Source: Lewinellaceae bacterium (GTDB lineage: Bacteria; Bacteroidota; Bacteroidia; Chitinophagales; Saprospiraceae). From it: 64,000 nt of DNA. Positions 17,032 to 25,215 of the stretch are shown in pieces. Under the pieces are notes generated by a model. The model was not told the DNA's origin, ran no database searches, and worked only from the letters and a program-made list of their open reading frames with translations. Every line of letters starts with the position of its first letter. Positions within the stretch are counted from its first letter, which is position 1. The stretch is from positions 1 to 64,000 of the forward strand of contig JACJYB010000017.1 of the NCBI GenBank assembly GCA_020636355.1, written 5' to 3'. The translations under genes were made by a program, and so were the position numbers.

Positions 17032-17955
17032 ATGAAATATATTCTGTTATCCATAACACTTTCTTGCTGGGTTGCAGGTTCGGCATTTGCACAAAAGCTA
17101 GTTATTCAGAGCCCTTATAAAAAAGAAAACACCCCGGTTGTTCCGGGAGATGCCACCACGGATCAGGCCTTGTTGGTTCGTATGCAGATTGACCGTATGT
17201 TCGAGGCCATGCATCAGGCGGATACCTCTGCCCTCAGACAATTGTTTGTCCCTGGTGCGAGCCTGATTACAGCCGGAGCAAGCGAAAGGAACAGAGCTCC
17301 TTACACCGTGATGCCGATAGACCAGTTTATTGCTGCAGTGGGTAAAATGGCGCCGGGCAATGTCCGGGAGATCCTATTTAATACGGAGGTAAAGATCGAT
17401 GGGCCTTTGGCTAATTTATGGGCGGAATACGCGCTATATGCAGGTGGCAAGTTTATTCATTGTGGGGTTGATGCATTTGATCTTGTTCAGATCAATGGAC
17501 AGTGGCTGATCACCACAGTTCACGATACCCGTCGCCAGGAGCCATGTCCGCAAGACCCTTACCAGGCCATAGCCGTCCTATTGAATGGCTGGCATCGCGC
17601 TGCGGCAAATGCAGATGCAGCCGCTTATTTTAATGCCATTGCCGAAGATGGCGTATTCCTGGGAACCGACCCCGGCGAACGATGGAACAAAGCTGCCTTT
17701 TGGACTTTTTGCAAGCCTTATTTTGAACAGAAAAAAGTATGGGATTTTAAGCCCGGAGAGCGGCATATCCAGGTGAATGAAGCCGGAAACCTGGCCTGGT
17801 TTGATGAACTGCTGGATACCTGGATGGGCACATGCAGAGGGAGCGGCATACTCACAAAAACACCAGATGGCTGGAAGATCAAGCAGTACAACCTGACCAT
17901 ATTGGTGCCTAATGAAGTGGTAAATGATTATCTAAAATTATTATCGAATAAATGA
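17032..17955 (+). CDS. Secreted protein with two NTF2-like (SnoaL-type) domains
   Basis: This is a 307-residue protein with a signal peptide (MKYILLSITLSCWVAGSAFA). Two tandem cone-shaped NTF2-like domains can be seen: about 45-165 (MQIDRMFEAMHQADTSALRQLF to WLITTVHDTRR) and about 180-295 (LNGWHRAAANADAAAYFN to WKIKQYNLTILVP). The second resembles the SnoaL_3 type often called a nuclear transport factor 2 family protein. No catalytic residues can be assigned. Its stop overlaps the start of the DUF1080 gene (ATGA), so translation is probably coupled. A TATCTTTC element at 17009-17016 is a near match to a -7 site. Confidence 0.8.
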   Translation: MKYILLSITLSCWVAGSAFAQKLVIQSPYKKENTPVVPGDATTDQALLVRMQIDRMFEAMHQADTSALRQLFVPGASLITAGASERNRAPYTVMPIDQFIAAVGKMAPGNVREILFNTEVKIDGPLANLWAEYALYAGGKFIHCGVDAFDLVQINGQWLITTVHDTRRQEPCPQDPYQAIAVLLNGWHRAAANADAAAYFNAIAEDGVFLGTDPGERWNKAAFWTFCKPYFEQKKVWDFKPGERHIQVNEAGNLAWFDELLDTWMGTCRGSGILTKTPDGWKIKQYNLTILVPNEVVNDYLKLLSNK

Positions 17956-18692
17956 GAAAGATAAAGCAACTTGGCCTGGGGATGGTCTGCATAGCTTCCC
18001 TGATGGCCTGCAATCAACCGGTTAATAAAGAAGAAGGCGCTGCCACTGAAACCATGACCGAAAGTGAATGGATTCCGTTGTTTGACGGCAGCTCGCTGGA
18101 TGCCTGGCGCAGTTATCTGGCTGACACCATCGGCAGTGCATGGAAGATTGAAGACGGTGCACTTACCCGCGATGTCAGCATAAAGGATGCTGAAGGAAAT
18201 CCCATCGGTGGAGGTGACCTGGTGACCAAAGAGGACTTTGAAAATTTTGACCTTGAGCTGGAATGGAAAATATCCCCATGTGGAAACAGCGGCGTATTCT
18301 TTGGAGTCATCGAATCACCCGAATACGAAGAGACCTATTTTACCGGTCCGGAAATACAGGTCCTGGACAATTCCTGTCATCCGGATGCTAAAATTCCAAA
18401 ACACCGTGCCGGGGACCTTTATGACCTGGTAGCATGTAGTGAAGAAACCGTTAAGCCTGCCGGGGAATGGAATGCAGTTAAAATCCGAATGGATCAGGGT
18501 AAAGGAACTTTCAACCTTAATGGAACCGATGTGGTTCAGTTTGACATGAATGATCCCTCCTGGAAAGAACTAATAGCAGGATCAAAATTCCACGAGTGGC
18601 CAGCTTTCGGTACCGCGAAGAAAGGTAAGATCGCCTTGCAAGATCACAAGGATCAGGTATGGTTCCGGAATATCCGGATCCGGAGAATCTAA
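17952..18692 (+). CDS. DUF1080 (3-keto-disaccharide hydrolase-type) lipoprotein
   Basis: This is a 246-residue lipoprotein with a good lipobox (SLMAC at residue 20). The DUF1080 domain fills the rest: WIPLFDGSSLDAWR, GGDLVTKEDFENFDLELEWKISPCGNSGVFFG, and GPEIQVLDN, with a C-terminal IALQDHKDQVWFRNIRIR. This beta-jelly-roll family is common in Bacteroidota and Planctomycetota, and some members cleave 3-keto-glycosides. It sits between an NTF2-like protein and a sialate O-acetylesterase, so periplasmic glycan processing is likely. It overlaps the upstream gene by 4 bp, and 23 bp separate it from the next gene. Confidence 0.88.
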   Translation: MRKIKQLGLGMVCIASLMACNQPVNKEEGAATETMTESEWIPLFDGSSLDAWRSYLADTIGSAWKIEDGALTRDVSIKDAEGNPIGGGDLVTKEDFENFDLELEWKISPCGNSGVFFGVIESPEYEETYFTGPEIQVLDNSCHPDAKIPKHRAGDLYDLVACSEETVKPAGEWNAVKIRMDQGKGTFNLNGTDVVQFDMNDPSWKELIAGSKFHEWPAFGTAKKGKIALQDHKDQVWFRNIRIRRI

Positions 18693-18715
18693 GAGCAGAT
18701 AAAAACACATCTTTT

Positions 18716-20815
18716 ATGCGTGTCAGGAATAATAATGTAATTGCATCATGGATGTTGCTTACCTGTTTGGTAATCGGTCTTCAGAGCGCCATTGCCCAGG
18801 TACGGTTGCCAGCTATTCTCAGCGACCACATGGTTTTGCAAGCCAACCGCATGGTTTCTATTTGGGGCTGGTGCAACACAGGTGAACAGGTAACCATTAA
18901 ACCAGGATGGACCGACTCGGTATTTGTTGCGGAAGGAACCAACATGGCTAAGTGGCAGGTAAGAATACCGACGCCACAAGCCAGCACAAAGACCTATACC
19001 ATCCGCATCGAAGCATCCAATCAAATTGTGATTGAGGATGTTTTAATCGGAGAGGTATGGTTGTGTTCCGGTCAATCCAACATGGAATGGAGCATGCGCA
19101 GTGGTATCGACGACCGGGAATCACTGCAAAAAAAAGCTGATGTACCGGAGATCAGACTTTTTCAGGTTCCCCGCACCACAGCCGATTATCCACAAGATGA
19201 CCTTCCTGGTAAATGGGTAGTCTGTGATCCCACTACAGTGGAAACTTTTAGCGCAGTGGGTTATTTCTTCGGAAAGCAATTACATGACAAATTATTGGTT
19301 CCGGTCGGTTTGATCAATTCCAGTTGGGGCGGGACCCCTGCAGAGGTCTGGACCCCTGCCGAAGTAGTGAATAATGATCCGGAGTTTAGTGCTACCCTGA
19401 ACTTACTAAGCGATTCCCGCTGGTGGCCACGCACTCCAGGGGTATTATACAATGCGATGATTTATCCGCTGGCATCATTTCCCATCCAGGGGGCCATCTG
19501 GTACCAGGGAGAATCCAATACAGCCAATCCCATCGTATACCGTCGGTTATTTCCGGCCATGATCGAATCCTGGCGTCAATTGTGGAGAGCTCCTATCTCC
19601 TTTTATTTCGTACAAATAGCTCCATACAACTACGGCACTCCGCTTGTCGGGGCGATGGTTCGCGAGGCGCAGTTACTGACCCTGAGGGTGCCACATACCG
19701 GCATGACCGTGGTCAGTGATATCGGCAATTTATACGATATCCATCCTAGAAATAAGTTCGACGTAGGCACCCGGCTGGCCAATATCGCTTTGGCGAAGGA
19801 CTATGGAAGAACCGACCTCGAATACAGTGGACCGCTCTTTATTGGAGACGATATTCAGGGAGACCGCATGCGGATTCGGTTTGATCATGCAAGTGGACTG
19901 AAGACAACCGGTGGAATGGTGACGGACCTGGAGATGGCCGGATCCGATCGAGTCTTCCATCCTGCAGTCGGAAAGATTGAAAACAATCAGTTGGTCGTCA
20001 CCTGTGATGCGGTTCCCGAGCCTGCGGCAGTACGCTATGCCTTTTCCAACCTGGGAGTGGGTAACCTGATCAATGAGGCCGGATTACCTGCAAGTTCATT
20101 TCGAACCGATAACTGGCCGGTTATTCTTGAAACCGTCGACATCCGTCAGGAAAATGGACAGATCATCATGAGCAGTGCTAATTCCAATGCGGAAATCTAT
20201 TATACCCTCGATGGAACGGACCCTATGGTTTCTGGTATGCACTATTCCGAACCACTGAGTCCGGCGGGATCGGTAAAGATCTTAGCTAAAGCAAAGACCC
20301 CGCAAGGATGGTCCTCCAGCAGCACCCAGTTTGAGTGGGTCAATAATTTGGCAACCAACAACCCGGTCAGCTTATATACGCCTTATGCAAAAGAATATGC
20401 TGGAGGTGGCGTAAATGCAATTACAAATGGCAAAAAAGGGAGCATGAATCCGTCAGATGGCAATTGGCAAGGCTACAAAGGGGATGATCTGGAAGCGGTA
20501 ATCGACCTGGGCGAGGAGAAAGACATTTCCAAGATAAAGACCCAATTTCTGGAATTACAAAATTCCTGGATTTTCCCTCCCAGCCGCGTTGAGTTTGCCG
20601 TTTCAAAGAACGGAAAGAAATACAAAACAATCCATACCTGGAATTACAGCGTGAATGCCTCGGATGCTCCAAGGATTATCGAAGTGGCCAAGTTTATCAA
20701 AACGTCTGCCCGCTATATCCGGATCCAGGCAAAAAGCATCGGAACATGCCCGTCCTGGCATCTGGGTGCAGGTCAGCCCGCATGGCTCTTTGTGGATGAG
20801 GTTGAAGTGGAATAA
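18716..20815 (+). CDS. Sialate O-acetylesterase with C-terminal chitobiase-like and discoidin-like domains
   Basis: This is a secreted esterase of about 699 residues. The ATG at 18716 gives a signal peptide (ASWMLLTCLVIGLQSAIA); an earlier in-frame start at 18659 would lie inside the DUF1080 gene and is rejected. An N-terminal beta domain (LPAILSDHMVLQ) precedes the SGNH/SASA esterase domain with GEVWLCSGQSNMEW (catalytic Ser), SSWGGTPAEVW and AIWYQGESN, and a DxxH-like Asp/His is expected near DIHPRNK. A chitobiase C-terminal segment (AEIYYTLDGTDPM) and an F5/8-type C domain (PSRVEFAVSKNGK) follow. The family removes O-acetyl groups from sialic acids or acetylated glycans. It is the last gene of a three-gene operon. 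Confidence 0.9.
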   Translation: MRVRNNNVIASWMLLTCLVIGLQSAIAQVRLPAILSDHMVLQANRMVSIWGWCNTGEQVTIKPGWTDSVFVAEGTNMAKWQVRIPTPQASTKTYTIRIEASNQIVIEDVLIGEVWLCSGQSNMEWSMRSGIDDRESLQKKADVPEIRLFQVPRTTADYPQDDLPGKWVVCDPTTVETFSAVGYFFGKQLHDKLLVPVGLINSSWGGTPAEVWTPAEVVNNDPEFSATLNLLSDSRWWPRTPGVLYNAMIYPLASFPIQGAIWYQGESNTANPIVYRRLFPAMIESWRQLWRAPISFYFVQIAPYNYGTPLVGAMVREAQLLTLRVPHTGMTVVSDIGNLYDIHPRNKFDVGTRLANIALAKDYGRTDLEYSGPLFIGDDIQGDRMRIRFDHASGLKTTGGMVTDLEMAGSDRVFHPAVGKIENNQLVVTCDAVPEPAAVRYAFSNLGVGNLINEAGLPASSFRTDNWPVILETVDIRQENGQIIMSSANSNAEIYYTLDGTDPMVSGMHYSEPLSPAGSVKILAKAKTPQGWSSSSTQFEWVNNLATNNPVSLYTPYAKEYAGGGVNAITNGKKGSMNPSDGNWQGYKGDDLEAVIDLGEEKDISKIKTQFLELQNSWIFPPSRVEFAVSKNGKKYKTIHTWNYSVNASDAPRIIEVAKFIKTSARYIRIQAKSIGTCPSWHLGAGQPAWLFVDEVEVE

Positions 20816-20817
20816 AA

Positions 20818-21348
20818 CTAAATGAGATATCGTTCACGGATGATCCGCGCATGGTATCGGGCGTGTCCCGCTATAAAATAGCCCAGCGCCCGCACGCTGA
20901 ACGGGTATCCGGCTGCTGTACCGGTGAATGCGAGATCCGCCGGTTCGAGGTACATGAAGACATGAATGGAAGAATCCCGTAGGGCATTCCACTCTTCCCT
21001 CAAGGACATCGGAGATCGCTTTTCAGCATGAACAAAAGGTGTATAATCGTCTTGTTCAAAGCCTGCCAGCGGAGTACTGTCGTGCCGGCTCATGCGCAAT
21101 GCGCGGTACGCCATAATTCGCTCGGTATCCAAGATGTGAATGACTACCTCTTTCAAGGTCCATTTCTCAGGTGCATAGCGGAAATCCCATTTATCATCCG
21201 GGATTTGCAGCAAGAGTTCTTCAATCTCATGTTTGTTGTGGACAAGGGCGCCTACAATTTGCTCTTCGGGCACCAATTCGATGTACCTTTGGGAATAATG
21301 GGGATATTCACCGGGCAATGGTTGATTGGACATACTGGACATGTTCAT
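20818..21348 (-). CDS. DinB-fold (YfiT/DinB_2-type) putative metal-dependent protein
   Basis: This is a 176-residue four-helix-bundle protein of the DinB superfamily. Expected metal-ligand histidines are visible in EVVIHILDTERIMAYRALRMSRHD and in IAGHARYHARIIRERY. Such proteins include thiol-transferases and damage-inducible proteins of unknown action. Several Met codons occur at the N-terminus (positions 1, 3 and 6), so the start is uncertain. A -7 element (TAGGTTTG) lies 25 bp upstream, overlapping the region before the divergent TPR gene. It is convergent with the sialate esterase gene, 2 bp apart. Confidence 0.8.
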   Translation of the reverse strand: MNMSSMSNQPLPGEYPHYSQRYIELVPEEQIVGALVHNKHEIEELLLQIPDDKWDFRYAPEKWTLKEVVIHILDTERIMAYRALRMSRHDSTPLAGFEQDDYTPFVHAEKRSPMSLREEWNALRDSSIHVFMYLEPADLAFTGTAAGYPFSVRALGYFIAGHARYHARIIRERYLI

Positions 21349-21372
21349 TGCATTTATTCAGGTGATGATGTT

Positions 21373-21380
21373 CAAACCTA
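21373..21380 (-). promoter_or_regulatory. -7 element of the DinB-fold gene
   Basis: TAGGTTTG on the minus strand matches TAnnTTTG at 25 bp before the ATG. The -33 site is weak and would overlap the start of the divergent TPR gene. Confidence 0.45.
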
Positions 21381-21395
21381 AAGGTAGTAAGTCGT

Positions 21396-22391
21396 ATGAG
21401 AATCCATTCAATCTTTATGCTTCTGTTTCTGGCCTCAATCTGGATGTTTTGTTCCTCGCCGGACCGCAATTCGGCCGGGCCTTCTCCGGCGATACCGGGG
21501 GTACAGCAGCTCACCCAGCGGATTGCCCGGGACAGTCTTAACCCTGTATGGTACGCAGAAAGAGGCAAGCTGTATGCAATAAACGAAGCTTATGACCTGG
21601 CGATCCAGGACTTGCAGCAAGCGATAAGACTTGGGAGTGATCAGGTAGATTATTATCACGAACTGGCTAATGTGTTCCTGGACAATTACCGCTCCAGGGA
21701 AGCTTTGGAAGTCATGGAGAAAGCAGCGGAACGCTTTCCCGACAGCATTGGGACGGAGTTGAAACTCGGTGAGATCCAATTCACGCTCAAACAGTACGAC
21801 GGAAGTATTCAGACCGTCAATCGAATCTTGCAAAGGCAGCCTTATAACGCAGAGGCATTCTTCATGCTGGGAATGAATTTTAAGGAAATGGGTGATACGG
21901 CACGGGCTATCAACGGATTCCAAACCGCGGTAGAACAGGATCCCCACCTCATAGACGGCTGGATCGAATTAGGAAAGTTAATGCAGGCAAGGCAAAATCC
22001 ATTGGCTGAACAGTATTTTATCAATGCAGCTAAAATGGATACCCTCAACGCCGACGGGATGTATGCTCTGGCGCATTATTATCATCAGGAAGGCTCTCTC
22101 GAACAAGCCAAGTCCACTTACCAACAAATGCTGATTAGAGATCCATCCTATGAAAATGCCATGCTGGCCATTGGACTGATCTACCTGGAACAGGACTCCC
22201 TGGACATGGCATTCCGGCGTATGGATGCTTTTACCCAGATCGCGATTACGGACCCGCGGGGATATTACTACAAGGGATACATCGAAGAAAAAAAGGGTCA
22301 TCCCAAAGAAGCAAAACACTGGTATCAGCAGGCACTGGCTTTCGATCCGGAATTTTCCAGAGCACAGGATCGGTTGAAAGGGCTCGAATAA
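21396..22391 (+). CDS. TPR-repeat lipoprotein
   Basis: This is a 331-residue protein with a short leader ending in a Cys (LASIWMFCSSP), probably lipid-anchored. About seven TPR units follow (for example YAINEAYDLAIQDLQQAIRLG, DPHLIDGWIELGKLM, and KGHPKEAKHWYQQALAFDP). Such proteins act as scaffolds; no enzyme domain is present. It is divergent from the DinB-fold gene with only 47 bp between starts, and 97 bp upstream of the dodecin gene. Confidence 0.82.
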   Translation: MRIHSIFMLLFLASIWMFCSSPDRNSAGPSPAIPGVQQLTQRIARDSLNPVWYAERGKLYAINEAYDLAIQDLQQAIRLGSDQVDYYHELANVFLDNYRSREALEVMEKAAERFPDSIGTELKLGEIQFTLKQYDGSIQTVNRILQRQPYNAEAFFMLGMNFKEMGDTARAINGFQTAVEQDPHLIDGWIELGKLMQARQNPLAEQYFINAAKMDTLNADGMYALAHYYHQEGSLEQAKSTYQQMLIRDPSYENAMLAIGLIYLEQDSLDMAFRRMDAFTQIAITDPRGYYYKGYIEEKKGHPKEAKHWYQQALAFDPEFSRAQDRLKGLE

Positions 22392-22488
22392 AAGTTGCAT
22401 CCGAGTCCAAAACAGTTTACCTTATGCTATCCCCAAAAAATTACCCCGAATCACCGTACTGTGATTATTTAACCTAAAATCATAACCA

Positions 22489-22689
22489 ATGAGCATTTTG
22501 AAAGTCATTGAAATTATGGCCAATTCTAACAAGAGCTGGGAAGATGCCACAGCTGAGGGGGTCAAAAAAGCTTCGAAAACAGTAAAAAACATCAAATCGG
22601 CTTTCGTTCAAAATCAAAGCGTTACGGTTAAAGATGGTAACATCGCCGAATACCGCGTGAATCTTAAAATCTCCTTTGAAGTTGATTAA
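22489..22689 (+). CDS. Dodecin (flavin-binding)
   Basis: This is a 66-residue protein with the dodecin pattern: KVIEIMANSNKSWEDATAEGVKKASKTVKNIKS, then VKDGNIAEYRVNLKISFEV. Dodecins form twelve-subunit hollow shells that store flavins. Length and sequence are normal, including the Trp (SWED) that stacks on the isoalloxazine ring. It is followed by a hairpin with an 11-bp stem. Confidence 0.93.
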   Translation: MSILKVIEIMANSNKSWEDATAEGVKKASKTVKNIKSAFVQNQSVTVKDGNIAEYRVNLKISFEVD

Positions 22690-22696
22690 ATCGTCC

Positions 22697-22728
22697 GTAA
22701 AGAGGAAGTCGAAAGATTTCCTCTTTAC
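22697..22728 (+). terminator. Hairpin after dodecin, likely terminator
   Basis: Arms GTAAAGAGGAA and TTCCTCTTTAC form an 11-bp perfect stem starting 7 bp after the stop. The following T content is modest, so the efficiency is uncertain. Confidence 0.6.
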
Positions 22729-22789
22729 CTCTGTCAATATTTTGACTACTCACGATGCAACCGTCCTTCCTTACCTTCTGTTAAATATG

Positions 22790-22797
22790 TAGTTTTG
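22790..22797 (+). promoter_or_regulatory. -7 element of thrS
   Basis: TAGTTTTG fits TAnnTTTG, 44 bp before the thrS ATG, leaving a leader of about 38 bases. No T-box or other riboswitch fold is evident in this short leader. Confidence 0.45.
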
Positions 22798-22841
22798 CAG
22801 GTCTTTGAAGTGACCTTCAGACAACACCTTAACAGTATACC

Positions 22842-24770
22842 ATGATACAGATAACTTTTCCGGATGGTAGTGTGCGCTCCTATGAGTCGGGAGTCACCGG
22901 CCTCGATGTGGCTAAAAGCATCAGTCAGGGATTGGCTAAAAAAGCTGTTTCCATCAAAGTGAACGGACAGGTTCGTGATCTGAGCCGGGCTATCAATGAT
23001 GATGCTACCATTCAGATCCTCACCTGGGACGACAAGGAAGGTAAGGCTACATTCTGGCACTCGTCGGCGCATCTGATGGCCGAAGCCATAGAAGCACTTT
23101 ATCCGGGTACAAAATTTGGAATCGGCCCGGCCATAGATCAGGGATTCTATTACGACATCGATCCGGGTGATCAGGTTATCGGGGCGGAAGACCTGCAGCG
23201 CATTGAAAAGAAGATGCAGGAAATGGCTCAAAAGAAAAGCGATTACATCCGGACGGAGATGCCCAAGACCAAGGCGGTAGCTTACTTCACAGAAAAGGGG
23301 GATCAGTACAAACTCGATTTGCTGGAGGACCTGGAAGATGGCCAAATAACCTTCTACCAGCAGGGCGATTTTACCGATTTGTGTCGTGGCCCCCATGTGC
23401 CCAACACGGAAATAATCAAAGCGGTCAAGCTAACCAATATTTCCGGTGCCTATTGGCGTGGTGATGAAAGCAACAAGCAGCTCACCAGGATCTATGGCAT
23501 TACTTTTCCGAAACAAAAGGATCTCGATGAATACTTGCTGATGCTGGAGGAAGCCAAAAAGCGAGATCATCGAAAACTGGGTAAGGATCTGGAGATATTC
23601 ACCTTCGATGATGACGTGGGACCTGGTCTGCCCCTTTGGTTGCCCAATGGTGCTTTTTTGATTGAGCAGCTGGAATGGTTTGCTAAAAAGACGGAAGAGG
23701 AGATGGGGTACTTGCGCGTACGCACACCACATATTGCCAAAGAAAATCTTTATCTCACCTCCGGTCATTTGCCTTATTACAAGGAATCGATGTTTCCTCC
23801 AATGGAGCTGGATGGTACTACGTATTACCTGAAGGCTATGAACTGTCCGCATCATCACAAAATCTTTGCCTCCTCACCCCGGTCCTACAAGGAATTACCT
23901 TTAAGGCTGGCTGAATATGGGACCTGTTACCGGTATGAAAAATCCGGTGAATTGTTTGGATTGATGCGCGTGCGTTCTCTGCAAATGAATGACGCACACA
24001 TTTATTGCACCAAAGACCAGTTTGAGTCTGAATTCAAACGCGTCAATGAGCTGTACTTGCGTTATTTTGATGTCTTCGGCATCGATAAATACGTCATGCG
24101 ATTTTCAACCCACGAACCATCAAAATTGGGTAAAAAGTATGTCGATAATCCGGCACTGTGGGCTGAGACGGAGAATATGGTACGCCGGGTGCTGATTGAC
24201 AGCGGCATCCCATACGAGGAAGTTCCGGACGAAGCGGCTTTTTACGGCCCTAAAATTGATATTCAGATCTGGAGTGCCATCGGCCGCGAATTTACCCTGG
24301 CCACGAACCAGGTAGATTTTGCGCAGCCCTTGCGTTTCAACCTGACCTTCACCACTTCCAACAACGAGAACGAGCATCCCATCGTGATCCATCGCGCGCC
24401 GCTTAGCACGCATGAGCGGTTTATAGGCTTTCTACTGGAACATTACGCCGGGAAATTCCCGATGTGGCTGGCACCCAAGCAATGTGCCATTCTCCCGATA
24501 GCAGACCGGCATATTCCCTTTGCACAAGAAGTGCAGACTCAGCTGAAAAAAGCCGGAGTCCGCAGTCAGTTGGATGACCGCAGCGAAAGCATTGGCCGTA
24601 AGATTCGTGACGCCGAGACCGGTAAGATACCTTATATGCTGATCATTGGGGACAAAGAGCAGGAAGCCGGCCAGGTAGCGGTTCGTAAACAAGGAGAAGG
24701 AGATCAGGGTAGCATGACAGTTGATGACTTTGCCCAGCTGATCCGGCAACTGGTAGAGGATATGCATTAG
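22842..24770 (+). CDS. thrS: Threonyl-tRNA synthetase
   Basis: This is a class II aminoacyl-tRNA synthetase of 642 residues, full length. In order: the N-terminal TGS domain (ITFPDGSVRSYESGVTG), the editing domain with HSSAHLMAEAI and the DLCRGPHVPNT motif, the catalytic core with MNCPHHHKIF (zinc Cys and His region), LPLRLAEYGTCYRYE (motif 2) and HRAPLSTHERFIGFLLE (motif 3), then the anticodon-binding domain (AILPIADRHIPFAQEV to the end). It attaches threonine to tRNA-Thr in the cytoplasm and edits mischarged serine. No sign of breakage is seen. Confidence 0.97.
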   Translation: MIQITFPDGSVRSYESGVTGLDVAKSISQGLAKKAVSIKVNGQVRDLSRAINDDATIQILTWDDKEGKATFWHSSAHLMAEAIEALYPGTKFGIGPAIDQGFYYDIDPGDQVIGAEDLQRIEKKMQEMAQKKSDYIRTEMPKTKAVAYFTEKGDQYKLDLLEDLEDGQITFYQQGDFTDLCRGPHVPNTEIIKAVKLTNISGAYWRGDESNKQLTRIYGITFPKQKDLDEYLLMLEEAKKRDHRKLGKDLEIFTFDDDVGPGLPLWLPNGAFLIEQLEWFAKKTEEEMGYLRVRTPHIAKENLYLTSGHLPYYKESMFPPMELDGTTYYLKAMNCPHHHKIFASSPRSYKELPLRLAEYGTCYRYEKSGELFGLMRVRSLQMNDAHIYCTKDQFESEFKRVNELYLRYFDVFGIDKYVMRFSTHEPSKLGKKYVDNPALWAETENMVRRVLIDSGIPYEEVPDEAAFYGPKIDIQIWSAIGREFTLATNQVDFAQPLRFNLTFTTSNNENEHPIVIHRAPLSTHERFIGFLLEHYAGKFPMWLAPKQCAILPIADRHIPFAQEVQTQLKKAGVRSQLDDRSESIGRKIRDAETGKIPYMLIIGDKEQEAGQVAVRKQGEGDQGSMTVDDFAQLIRQLVEDMH

Positions 24771-24777
24771 AATTTGG

Positions 24778-25209
24778 TCAGAAAGCCAGCTTTATTGCGA
24801 TCAATTTTTTGATGGAATCGAGCCAGGTTGCGTCTTTTACAGGAATACGGAGGACTTTGCCTTCCGGGTATTGCTTCCCTTCCTCCAGGGTTTTTTTGAT
24901 CCAGGGATCTATATCGGATGCATAAACTGACGCGAGTGCCCGGGGTCCAAATAACATGGTGACCACAAAATAACCCGAATAAGGGGTCAAATAGATAATG
25001 GCCCGCCTCTTATCCTTCAACCGATAACCCCAGCCATATTTTTTGCTGAAGAAGCTCCAAAGTTCCACTGCCTTGGGATAATGATCCAGCACAAAATCAT
25101 GAATATTATTCCAATATGCATAAGTGTCTTCCAGTTGAATTTTTAAGCCTTGTGCATCAGGCATCTGGTCTTTGTCCTGGAAAACACTGATGACCGGTTC
25201 TTCACTCAT
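24778..25209 (-). CDS. DUF3788 family protein
   Basis: This is a 143-residue cytoplasmic protein of the DUF3788 family (AYWNNIHDFVLDHYPKAVELWSFFSKKYGWGYRLKDKRRAI pattern, split here by function: an aromatic-rich first half, then IYLTPYSGYFVVTMLFGPRA). The fold is predicted to be similar to the YdhG-like proteins; its role is unknown. It is convergent with thrS (7 bp) and only 6 bp downstream of the cytochrome c peroxidase gene. Confidence 0.75.
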   Translation of the reverse strand: MSEEPVISVFQDKDQMPDAQGLKIQLEDTYAYWNNIHDFVLDHYPKAVELWSFFSKKYGWGYRLKDKRRAIIYLTPYSGYFVVTMLFGPRALASVYASDIDPWIKKTLEEGKQYPEGKVLRIPVKDATWLDSIKKLIAIKLAF

Positions 25210-25215
25210 GGATGA

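Noticed and set aside
22746..23396. A 216-codon minus-strand ORF over the 5' half of thrS
   Set aside because: It is the shadow of a conserved gene and shows no recognisable domain.
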